From: a bacterium
Lineage (GTDB): Bacteria > Bacillota_I > Bacilli_A > RF39 > UBA660
DNA: 64,000 nucleotides
Assembly: GCA_004563275.1 (NCBI GenBank)
Contig: SFSZ01000001.1
Location: 1 to 64,000, forward strand
Direction of reading: 5' to 3'
Shown here: positions 54,245 through 61,791 of the stretch, in pieces
Layout: every line of letters begins with the position of its first letter
How positions within the stretch are numbered: position 1 is the stretch's first letter
Notes under the pieces: model-generated
The model's database searches: none
Told to the model about the DNA's origin: nothing
What the model saw: the letters and a program-made list of their open reading frames with translations, nothing else
Program-made: the position numbers and the translations under genes

Positions 54245-56171
54245 CAGATATTACATATGGATTTGAAGCGGTTCCATTACCACCAGATATTTTAGCAGTC
54301 GATTTTAAAGCTAAGGCAGGTCTAATACCAGCACTACTAGAGTTAGCAGCTGCTAATGACAAGTTTCCATTATAAAATCCATAAACATAAGGTGTGTTAC
54401 TTGAATAAGCTGCTGGTGTCATGGTGTAATAAGGATTGCTAGCAACTGCTGATGAATATAGATAGAATTTTTGATTTCCAATATTCACTTTAACATTATT
54501 TTTTGAATATCCAATAGATGCACCAGCAAATAACATTTCATCGGCAGTTAACATTCCTACTTTAGATTTTAAACCGGTCGTAACAACTGTTTTATCATAT
54601 CCAGAATTGGTTTCATTGTAATTTGCATGATTTTTAGTTGTTGTATTAACAAGACTTGATTCATCTTCTGGACAATTAAAGGTTGGTCTTGGAACTTCAT
54701 CATTAACATATCTATTAAATTTTTGAATTCCTGAATATGCAATATGATTTACATTATCATATAGTGATGATAAATATTTAGGATTTCTAGAACTTACATC
54801 ACTACACCAAATAATATCTTCTAAGTAATTTGTGTAGCTTGATAAGTTATTAGTTACCCAGGTGTTTATAACAGTTTCAGCGTTGCTTCCTTGATAACTT
54901 GAGTTTTTACTGGTTCCGTATGTTACTTGTTGAATACTCCCAGAACTTTTAATTAGAGGATTACTAGCACTGCAACTACTGCTATCACCATTTTCTAATA
55001 CTAACTTTATTGCTCCGTTACCCATTACTCTTACGATTCTCCAGCACATATTAGCAAATTGGACATAATTATTTTTAACGTTGCCACGATAATAATATGA
55101 AACACTATATTCATCAGGTTCCATAGCCATTATGGCTTCATCGGCACTTAAGTCACTTGATTGATATGAATAATATATAAAATAAGATGTTGATCCACTA
55201 TCTTTAATTTTAACATCATTAACATAGAAAACATCTCCACCATTTGCTTCAAAAGTGATATATTTTCCATTTAGGGTTCCAGATAAATTCGTATTACTTA
55301 AAACTAATGATTGGGGATCAACTAAAGAATATGTTCCGTCGACATTTTTAGTTCTAGATGCACTATAATAGATGGTTTTGCCACCTAATCCCATATCCCA
55401 ATTACTATCATAAGGTTCTAAAGAATCCATTTGAATAGTACCATCAGTAGTTGTAGTACTTCCTTTTATGGCAGAGTTTTCTAATCCTGGTGTTGAAATA
55501 GGACTTTTAATTTGATTAGCTGGATCATTTCTTAAGGCATAAAGTAGTGTTCCTGATGATGATGTAAACCATGAATCTGGAGCCGTATAATTATAACTAC
55601 TCCATGTTACTATACTTCCTATAGCGACTACTTTTCCTTTAAATGTTTTATTAATAGTACTATTAGATGATTTATAATCAATATTCATACGATATGACTC
55701 ACTACCATTTGCTGGCAAATAATCTGTATAAACGTTATACATAACTGTTCCAGAATCAGTAGTCATTCTAGTAGCAGAACCTAAAGTTGCTTTTCTATAT
55801 TGGTTATATTCGGTTAATCTGTTAACATAAGCATAAACACTACTTAAATCAATAGTTGTTGATGATTGATTTTCAAGACCAATATTTACCTTTATTTCAT
55901 GAGCACATTTATTAGTAATTTTAAAAATATAATAATCATTATTATTCCATAGATCATCGAAGGATTTATCGCCTACTTCATATGATGATGTGATAGAATT
56001 ATTATTACTTTCAAAAGTTATAGAAGCACAGTTAGATGCGGTTATAGTTTGAGTTTTAGTATCAGTTGTAGAGGTATTAAAATATGCATAAGATGTGCCA
56101 CCAATTAGAATTATCACTAATAAAATACTGCATAATAAAGTAAGTTTTAGTTTTAAGACAGCTTTATCCAT
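54237..56171 (-). CDS. Surface protein, family member 3
   Basis: 644 residues. A signal-like helix (9-27) ends in GGTSYAYFNTSTTDTK, SipW-like. A TasA-like beta module (about 40-190) precedes SYYYRGNVKNNYVQFANMCWRIVRVMGNGAIKLVL, a long Ser/Tyr-rich middle, YTMTPAAYSSNTP, and the family ending GIRPALALKSTAKISGGNGTASNPYVI. Third large copy of this domain set. Codon use is ordinary and AT-rich, without the C-ending codon cluster seen at the DGR target. Confidence 0.7.
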   Translation of the reverse strand: MDKAVLKLKLTLLCSILLVIILIGGTSYAYFNTSTTDTKTQTITASNCASITFESNNNSITSSYEVGDKSFDDLWNNNDYYIFKITNKCAHEIKVNIGLENQSSTTIDLSSVYAYVNRLTEYNQYRKATLGSATRMTTDSGTVMYNVYTDYLPANGSESYRMNIDYKSSNSTINKTFKGKVVAIGSIVTWSSYNYTAPDSWFTSSSGTLLYALRNDPANQIKSPISTPGLENSAIKGSTTTTDGTIQMDSLEPYDSNWDMGLGGKTIYYSASRTKNVDGTYSLVDPQSLVLSNTNLSGTLNGKYITFEANGGDVFYVNDVKIKDSGSTSYFIYYSYQSSDLSADEAIMAMEPDEYSVSYYYRGNVKNNYVQFANMCWRIVRVMGNGAIKLVLENGDSSSCSASNPLIKSSGSIQQVTYGTSKNSSYQGSNAETVINTWVTNNLSSYTNYLEDIIWCSDVSSRNPKYLSSLYDNVNHIAYSGIQKFNRYVNDEVPRPTFNCPEDESSLVNTTTKNHANYNETNSGYDKTVVTTGLKSKVGMLTADEMLFAGASIGYSKNNVKVNIGNQKFYLYSSAVASNPYYTMTPAAYSSNTPYVYGFYNGNLSLAAANSSSAGIRPALALKSTAKISGGNGTASNPYVISGV

Positions 56172-56241
56172 ATTTACCCTATCCTTCTCTATAATAAAAG
56201 AATATCATTTTTAGGTAAAATAGTCAATTAATCAAATAAAA

Positions 56242-56260
56242 AAAAGTAAGTTTTACTTTT
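56242..56260 (-). terminator. Intrinsic terminator after rpmA
   Basis: AAAAGTAA/TTACTTTT stem with loop GTT. On the minus strand it is followed by a T-run. It overlaps the rpmA stop. Confidence 0.7.
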
Positions 56261-56537
56261 CGTATACGCTTACTTTTTTCTTATCTCTTCCTAATCTTTC
56301 ATACTTTACTGTTCCATCAATTAGAGCATATAATGTATGATCTTTACCCATTCCAACATTTTTGCCTGGATAGATTTTTGTACCTCTTTGACGATATATA
56401 ATTGAACCTGCTTTAGCTGTTTGTCCATCAGCAAGTTTAGCACCTAATCTACGACCTTCAGAATCTCTACCATTTTGAGTAGAACCTTGAGCTTTAACAT
56501 GAGCAAAACGTTGAATGTTTAATTTAATAAATAACAT
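56253..56537 (-). CDS. rpmA: 50S ribosomal protein L27 with N-terminal extension
   Basis: 94 residues. [23 protein letters not shown] has the Firmicute-type N-terminal extension ending ...QRF before AHVKAQGST; it replaces the usual LxLQFF. Cleavage by Prp exposes the mature end for peptidyl-transferase function. The prp gene lies directly upstream (2-base gap). Confidence 0.93.
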   Translation of the reverse strand: MLFIKLNIQRFAHVKAQGSTQNGRDSEGRRLGAKLADGQTAKAGSIIYRQRGTKIYPGKNVGMGKDHTLYALIDGTVKYERLGRDKKKVSVYEK

Positions 56538-56539
56538 TA

Positions 56540-56836
56540 TTATTCCTCACTTTCAACTTTTATATTTTTAGGATAATCTTGACTAAGAGAAATTAACATT
56601 TCTTTAAGATTATCTAATAGTTTTTGACAAAGTTCATCTTCTTTGACTAAAGCAATAACTATTTTATTACCATCATCTGAATATTCCATAGCGCTTGGAT
56701 TAACAATATGAATATCATTAACACTAGCTGTTACTAAACTAGATACAGCAGCACACACTATGTCTTTGCCATAATTATCAAAATTAGCATGACCACTTAT
56801 AGTAACAAAGTTGTCATTTAATTTAACTTTTATCAT
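56540..56836 (-). CDS. prp: Ribosomal-processing cysteine protease Prp
   Basis: 98 residues from ATG 56834-56836, one base after the rplU stop; an earlier TTG adds three residues. Catalytic His and Cys are in [22 protein letters not shown] (His16 and Cys28 from this start). It removes the N-terminal extension of L27. Conserved place between rplU and rpmA. Confidence 0.92.
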   Translation of the reverse strand: MIKVKLNDNFVTISGHANFDNYGKDIVCAAVSSLVTASVNDIHIVNPSAMEYSDDGNKIVIALVKEDELCQKLLDNLKEMLISLSQDYPKNIKVESEE

Positions 56837-56837
56837 C

Positions 56838-57137
56838 TTAACCAACTATTTTCTTAACTACTAATTTAGTATAAGGTTGTCTATGACCTTTTTTAAGACG
56901 ATATTTTTTCTTTGGTCTGTATTTAAATACTACAATTTTCTTTTGTTTACCATGTTTAGCAACTTCACAAGTAACTTTAGCACCTTTAACATAAGGAGTT
57001 CCAGTTTTATCTCCAACAGATAATACATCAGTAAAATCAATTGTAGAACCTTCAGCAGCTTCTAATTTTTCAACAAAGATTTCATCGCCTTCAGCAACAT
57101 AGTATTGTTTTCCACCAGTTACAAATATAGCTTTCAT
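56838..57137 (-). CDS. rplU: 50S ribosomal protein L21
   Basis: 99 residues. L21 family: [42 protein letters not shown] at the C-terminus. First of rplU-prp-rpmA; preceded by a structured leader. Confidence 0.96.
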   Translation of the reverse strand: MKAIFVTGGKQYYVAEGDEIFVEKLEAAEGSTIDFTDVLSVGDKTGTPYVKGAKVTCEVAKHGKQKKIVVFKYRPKKKYRLKKGHRQPYTKLVVKKIVG

Positions 57138-57149
57138 TAATCTTTCCTC

Positions 57150-57235
57150 CCATCTAATATTTAGGACACGCCTTTAAGGTGTAGTAAAAACTAACTTTTA
57201 ACCTTTTTAGTGCGGTTTATAAATTAATTACAAAC
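57150..57235 (-). ncRNA. Probable L21 leader (autoregulatory mRNA element)
   Basis: The 85-100 bases before rplU on the minus strand contain the conserved pieces of Firmicute L21 leaders: ACCGCACTAAAAAGG, AGTTAGTTTTTACTACACC, and GGCGTGTCCTAA near the end, followed by GGGAGGAAAG and ATG. The pieces suggest a cross-pairing such as CACC-GGTG. Matching by memory and pattern only. Confidence 0.6.
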
Positions 57236-57266
57236 AATAAGATAATAACAAAGAAATTCCTAAAAG

Positions 57267-58013
57267 TCAATTAATATTAGGAAATATATATGTTTTTAAG
57301 TACTTTTCTTCAGGAATATTATTAATAAAATTATATCTATTCTTATATAAACTATTAATATCATTAAGATATTTTATTTTTTTATGTTTAACATGATAAA
57401 GAGTTCTTTCAATTAAGAAATTATGATAGATATAATTGGTATTTTTAATGTTTTCAATAATCTTTGTAAGTAAATAGATAATAATTATAATAATACTAAA
57501 ATTATTTAAATCATTAATGATTAAATATATTAAAGATATGATACTTATTATATTTATGATTTTAATAGTAGTTAAATATTTAAAGATACATTCTACTCCA
57601 CTTTTAAGTATTTTAGATCCATCTAAAGATACGATTGGAAATAAATTAAAAATAATAATTAATTTATTATAATAATTAAAAATATTAATACTTATATCAT
57701 TAACAAAACCATAAGTATTTAGATAATTCATAATAAAAGATAAAATAAGCTGAAATAAAATACCTGCAATACTTATAATAAATGTTTTATAACTTTCAGT
57801 ATTTAATTTTAAATCAGAATTAATAATACTTCCAAAAGGAAGTATTGTGATGTTATTTATTTTAATTTTAAATAATTTTAAAAAGACGATATGTCCTAAA
57901 TCATGAATAATTAAAATTAAACTTATAATTAGTAAGTAATTAAAATAACCACATAATAAAATACTTAGTAATAATAAATAAGTAGTTATATTAATTTTAA
58001 ATATATTCTTCAT
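57267..58013 (-). CDS. spoIVFB: SpoIVFB-like intramembrane metalloprotease, HDLGH variant
   Basis: 248 residues with several hydrophobic segments. Site-2 protease: the HExxH motif reads IIHDLGHIVF (His37, Asp38, His41), so the catalytic Glu is replaced by Asp. The second motif NLFPIVSLDGSKIL supplies Asp131. In Bacillus SpoIVFB releases sigma-K from pro-sigma-K. It overlaps spoIVFA by 17 bases and precedes rplU, as in Bacillus. Confidence 0.88.
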   Translation of the reverse strand: MKNIFKINITTYLLLLSILLCGYFNYLLIISLILIIHDLGHIVFLKLFKIKINNITILPFGSIINSDLKLNTESYKTFIISIAGILFQLILSFIMNYLNTYGFVNDISINIFNYYNKLIIIFNLFPIVSLDGSKILKSGVECIFKYLTTIKIINIISIISLIYLIINDLNNFSIIIIIIYLLTKIIENIKNTNYIYHNFLIERTLYHVKHKKIKYLNDINSLYKNRYNFINNIPEEKYLKTYIFPNIN

Positions 58014-58524
58014 AATTTAAGAACTTACCATCTTTCATAAATAAAACATATAATTTATTATCTTTAGCAGTAGCAATAATATTATCTGATTGAATATAGT
58101 CATATAATTTAACATTGATATTTTCAACATTAGAGTACCAATAATCAATACCATCCATACCTTGAATAATTATAGTTTGACCATATTCTTCTTTATCACC
58201 AATAAAAACAACTATACCACTTTTAAATGGATAAACAGTAGTTATATCATTAATAACTGCTCCATCTTTATAAGTATTATAATTAGAATAATTAGTATTA
58301 TGGCTAGCATTAATAATCTTTTCATCAGCAGGTAATACTTTACCAAAATACTTATTATAAATATTAGTTATTTTACTAAAATTAAAACTTTTATCATAAA
58401 CATGATTTTTAAATAATAATAAATTTGAATCACTATAATTGACAAAAATAGATGTTATTAAAAATAAAACTATACAGATTAGTACTTTAATAAAAAATGA
58501 TTTTATATATCTTTTTTCTTTCAT
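57997..58524 (-). CDS. spoIVFA: SpoIVFA-like inhibitor (degenerate M23)
   Basis: 175 residues. A membrane helix (13-28) and a C-terminal degenerate M23/lysostaphin-like domain (GQTIIIQGMDGIDYWYSN...) lacking full metal sites. SpoIVFA holds SpoIVFB inactive until SpoIVB cleaves it. Located exactly upstream of spoIVFB and downstream of mreD. Confidence 0.8.
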   Translation of the reverse strand: MKEKRYIKSFFIKVLICIVLFLITSIFVNYSDSNLLLFKNHVYDKSFNFSKITNIYNKYFGKVLPADEKIINASHNTNYSNYNTYKDGAVINDITTVYPFKSGIVVFIGDKEEYGQTIIIQGMDGIDYWYSNVENINVKLYDYIQSDNIIATAKDNKLYVLFMKDGKFLNYEEYI

Positions 58525-58535
58525 GTTTCACCTAC

Positions 58536-58910
58536 TTAACTATATTTATTTTCAAGATATTTTAGACCTATATAAAAATATAATAAGTTATAGAAAAGAT
58601 TAATTATTAATAATTTAATAATATATAAATTAAATTTATTAAAGATACTATAGATGATTATTCCAAAAATAAAATAATAAATTATTAATAATAAATATTT
58701 ATTAAGAAAATTATTATTTAAGTAATTAAATACTTTTAAATTAAAGAAATATAATAATATTAAAATAATAGTTATAAAAGGAATACCATTAATTAAAATA
58801 TCTATTAATAAGATAAAATATAATCTTTTATTATTTAAATTAAAAATATTAAGTAAGACTGTAAATAATAAGATATTAGTATAATTATAAGTTATAAAAT
58901 CTATAATCAT
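58536..58910 (-). CDS. mreD: Rod-shape protein MreD
   Basis: 124 residues, entirely hydrophobic with about four membrane helices, Asn-rich. Length slightly below the usual 160-170. Follows mreC by two bases. MreD membrane partner of MreC in the elongasome. Identified by position and hydropathy. Confidence 0.75.
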   Translation of the reverse strand: MIIDFITYNYTNILLFTVLLNIFNLNNKRLYFILLIDILINGIPFITIILILLYFFNLKVFNYLNNNFLNKYLLLIIYYFIFGIIIYSIFNKFNLYIIKLLIINLFYNLLYFYIGLKYLENKYS

Positions 58911-58912
58911 AA

Positions 58913-59518
58913 TTACCTACTTATAACTGCAACATAGTTAATATTTCGGGGGTTAGGAGTTTCAACTAAAATAGTTGTATCTAATACTTCATAGTTAATT
59001 TTAATAACTTTACCAATGTAAGTATTATATAAACTATAAACATAATCATTAATATTGATATTATTATGATTAGTAAGTTCCCCTATTATTAAATTATTAT
59101 TTTGATCTTTACTAATAATTTTACCAGTAATATTGTCTATTTTAATAGTTAGATTAGTATTATAAAGATAAGTCATTTCACTAAAGTTATGATTAGTTTT
59201 AGTTATTATACCAATTAAACCATATTCATTAACCACTTCATCATTTATGTTATATTTTCCATTTATATTTAATTTATTAAAGTTATAATTAGTTTTTAAA
59301 GTATTAGTTATAGTATAGTTATTATCTAATTTAATATTATTTTTAAAAGTTAATAGTTCTTGATATTCTTTTTCTAATTCTTTATTTTGATTTTTTAAAG
59401 TTTTTATTTCTAAATTATTATTTCTTATATACATAATATTATTGATATTTTGCATGATAGGTTCTTTTAAAATTATAATTAAAAAAAGAACTATAAATGA
59501 TAAGTAATTATACTTCAT
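58913..59518 (-). CDS. mreC: Rod-shape protein MreC
   Basis: 201 residues from ATG 59516-59518 with GAGG six bases upstream; earlier in-frame ATGs run into radC. Helix (6-22), coiled coil (about 35-60), beta domain with GLIGIITKTNHNFSEMTYLYN and CTER ETPNPRNINYVAVIS. Overlaps the radC end by 11 bases. mreB is absent here, unlike in Bacillus. Confidence 0.85.
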   Translation of the reverse strand: MKYNYLSFIVLFLIIILKEPIMQNINNIMYIRNNNLEIKTLKNQNKELEKEYQELLTFKNNIKLDNNYTITNTLKTNYNFNKLNINGKYNINDEVVNEYGLIGIITKTNHNFSEMTYLYNTNLTIKIDNITGKIISKDQNNNLIIGELTNHNNININDYVYSLYNTYIGKVIKINYEVLDTTILVETPNPRNINYVAVISR

Positions 59519-60191
59519 TTGTAACCTCATTATCAAAGAAACTATAATATTCTTTACCATTAGTTATAATATGATCTAATAAAGGAATACCAATAATTTT
59601 ACCAGTTTCAATAATACTATTAGTAAGCATTTTATCAGCATTACTTGGAGTTACTATTCCAGAGGGATGATTATGCATAATAACTAAAGCATCTGCACCT
59701 TCTCTAATTGCATAGTTAAATATTTCTTTAGGGCTTGCATAAGAAGCATTACTAGTTCCTTTGTACATTTTCTTATAACTTATTAAACGTTTCTTATTAT
59801 CGATTAAAATAACTAATAATTCTTCTTGTTTAGAATAAGAAATAATACTAGAAAAATATTCATTAATAGTTTTAGCATTATTAATAACTAGACGTTCATT
59901 AATACTTTTACTTAGAACTCTTTTACCTAATTCAATGGCGGCCATGATGGTTAAGGCTTTTGCTTTACCTAGGCCTTTAATAGATGTTAATTCAGTGATA
60001 GTTAATTCATCTAAACTTTCAATACTATTAATTTTAGATAAAATTATAGAACTTAGTTCTTTAACATTACAGTTTTTAGTACCAGTCCCAATTAAGATAG
60101 ATATTAAGTCAGTATTACTTAAGTTTTCAGCACCATATTTAATTAATCTTTCACGGGGTTTTTCTGAATCAGGAAACTTCTTTAAATTCAT
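59508..60191 (-). CDS. radC: DNA repair protein RadC (JAMM domain)
   Basis: 227 residues. An N-terminal helix-hairpin-helix (LTSIKGLGKAKA, about 68-80) and the MPN+/JAMM metal motif MHNHPSGIVTPSNAD (His173, His175, Asp186). UPF0758 family. In Bacillus it precedes mreB-mreC-mreD; here mreC follows directly. Confidence 0.93.
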   Translation of the reverse strand: MNLKKFPDSEKPRERLIKYGAENLSNTDLISILIGTGTKNCNVKELSSIILSKINSIESLDELTITELTSIKGLGKAKALTIMAAIELGKRVLSKSINERLVINNAKTINEYFSSIISYSKQEELLVILIDNKKRLISYKKMYKGTSNASYASPKEIFNYAIREGADALVIMHNHPSGIVTPSNADKMLTNSIIETGKIIGIPLLDHIITNGKEYYSFFDNEVTNEV

Positions 60192-60619
60192 ATCTTTTCA
60201 CCATAGCTTTCTAAGATTAAATCATTGATGCTTTTAAAGGTTTTCGTACTTGCTTCTTTCATGACACTTTCATAATCATTTAAAGCAGTAATTAAGCCTT
60301 TATCACTTACTGTAATATCTTTTTCAAAGTAAGATATTTTTTGAGTATTTAAATAATTACGCATTTTTTCAATAACGGTATTATCAGTTAAGATACTATA
60401 AAATACTCTGTAGACATCATCATCAGCTACAATAATAGCATTAGGATATTTATTACGATATGTTTTAGCAGCATCGATAGTAGTAAATACTCCTACTTGG
60501 AATCCAGTCGCATTTATTTCTTTATGTTTAACACTAGTAGGAAGATTTCGATCAAAAACTAAAACACCAATTCCTGCTCCAAATAAAATAGCTAAAATAT
60601 AAGGTATTATCTTTTTCAT
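60188..60619 (-). CDS. SpoIIB-like SPOR-domain membrane protein
   Basis: 143 residues from ATG 60617-60619 (MKKIIPYILAILFGAG) with GGTGAT upstream; a frame 42 residues longer is unlikely. Membrane helix (3-20), then a SPOR domain (FQVGVFTTIDAAKTYRNKYPNAIIV). In Bacillus spoIIB lies near radC-mre, which supports a SpoIIB-like call; SPOR binds denuded septal peptidoglycan. Overlaps radC by four bases. Confidence 0.7.
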   Translation of the reverse strand: MKKIIPYILAILFGAGIGVLVFDRNLPTSVKHKEINATGFQVGVFTTIDAAKTYRNKYPNAIIVADDDVYRVFYSILTDNTVIEKMRNYLNTQKISYFEKDITVSDKGLITALNDYESVMKEASTKTFKSINDLILESYGEKI

Positions 60620-60720
60620 ATCATCACCAAAAATACTATAAAATAAATTAGTTAATTTATTTGTCGAATGATGTCTTATATTATTTATATTAACGATAAT
60701 TTGATAATTTCCTTTAATTT

Positions 60721-60750
60721 TTATATTGTACCGTTTGCTGTACAATATAA
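60721..60750. promoter_or_regulatory. Perfect 11-bp dyad, candidate operator
   Basis: TTATATTGTAC / GTACAATATAA with an 8-base spacer (CGTTTGCT), in a 240-base non-coding stretch. It is not followed by a T-run in the direction that would make a terminator, so an operator is more likely. No promoter boxes assigned with certainty. Confidence 0.5.
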
Positions 60751-60755
60751 AAAAG

Positions 60756-60773
60756 AATAGACTTAAATCTATT
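60756..60773 (-). terminator. Weak second hairpin after HipA-like gene
   Basis: AATAGA/TCTATT stem with a six-base loop. On the minus strand it is followed by a T-run (complement of 60748-60754). It may be a back-up terminator. Confidence 0.35.
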
Positions 60774-60842
60774 TTTCTATTTAATTGTACTATAATTTAA
60801 TTTATTTGGTTAAGATTAATATATTATATGTTTTATAAAAAA

Positions 60843-60862
60843 AATGACTGTATTCAGTCATT
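60843..60862 (-). terminator. Intrinsic terminator after HipA-like gene
   Basis: AATGACTG/CAGTCATT stem with loop TATT. On the minus strand it is followed by TTTTTTT. Confidence 0.85.
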
Positions 60863-61676
60863 ATAATTGTTTGCTTTCTGCATATTTAATACTTTTTTCG
60901 ATCATTTGAAGATTTTTTTGAAATTTTTCTTTTACTGCTTTTTTAGTAGTTTCTGGTAGTTTTGTTTTTATTTTTTGTTCTACTTTAGTTAGGATGCCAT
61001 CAACACTTTCTGGGGTGATTGCCCATAGCATGTTTTTTAATCTTTGGGTATAGCTTTTATCTGAGTAAGCTAAAAACTTATTTAGGGTGTTTTTAGGTGA
61101 TTTAAACATATCTGAGGCATAATCTACTCCTAGGTTATATCTTTGTTCTTCAATGCATCTACTTACGTCTAGTATTCTTTCATTATCGAATACTGGGGTG
61201 ATGTTTGTTTCTTTTCCATTTGATAAAATACCATAGTTATGGAAGTGTCTATCACTGTTGGCAGATACTACGTCAAATAAGAAGATATCTACGATTTGAT
61301 CCATTAGTTTAGCAACTAGGTCATAATCATCATATATTTTCATTAAATAGTCCCAAATAACTTCTAAGTTATTATTTTTACGTTCTTTGATAATGGCACT
61401 CATTGGAGTAAAGGTATATCCTTCTTTGATAAAATCTTCACTTAGTACTATATATCTTTCATTTACTTTACCGATGTCATAGTGGGCACAGGGTATATTT
61501 AATTTTTTTGCTAGTTCTTCGGCAATTAGTTCATTGTAAAGTCTTTCAGGGGTTGTATATTTATAATAATATCCTATCCCATCTATTATAAGTTTAAATC
61601 TTTCAGAGATATCGGCTTTATATGGGGTATTATTTAAATCTATAAATCCTTCTTTATTACGATATTTATCTAACAT
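60861..61676 (-). CDS. HipA-like kinase-fold protein
   Basis: 271 residues, shorter than classic HipA (about 440). The catalytic loop reads SANSDRHFHNYGIL (Asp142, Arg143, His144, Asn147) and the metal-binding DFG-like motif is PVFDNE (Asp164). The N-terminal lobe seems reduced, resembling the standalone HipA-like Ser/Thr kinase class. No antitoxin HipB gene lies next to it; a 36-residue membrane peptide lies upstream. Target protein unknown. Confidence 0.8.
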   Translation of the reverse strand: MLDKYRNKEGFIDLNNTPYKADISERFKLIIDGIGYYYKYTTPERLYNELIAEELAKKLNIPCAHYDIGKVNERYIVLSEDFIKEGYTFTPMSAIIKERKNNNLEVIWDYLMKIYDDYDLVAKLMDQIVDIFLFDVVSANSDRHFHNYGILSNGKETNITPVFDNERILDVSRCIEEQRYNLGVDYASDMFKSPKNTLNKFLAYSDKSYTQRLKNMLWAITPESVDGILTKVEQKIKTKLPETTKKAVKEKFQKNLQMIEKSIKYAESKQL

Positions 61677-61680
61677 GTTA

Positions 61681-61791
61681 TCATCTCATTACTAATTTAT
61701 ATAATGAACATGCAAAGCCGATTCCAACTAAAATAGTTAAGAATGCGGCTAAGATGGCTAATTTGGTTCTAGTTTTATAACTAATTTTCAT
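61681..61791 (-). CDS. 36-residue single-helix membrane peptide
   Basis: ATG 61789-61791 overlaps the proS 3' end by 11 bases, with AAGGA eight bases upstream, and ends at TGA 61681. Sequence starts MKISYKTRTKLAILAAFL, then TILVGIGFACSLYKL: a basic N-terminus and one transmembrane helix. It lies between proS and the HipA-like gene, so cotranscription is expected. No named family. Confidence 0.55.
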   Translation of the reverse strand: MKISYKTRTKLAILAAFLTILVGIGFACSLYKLVMR

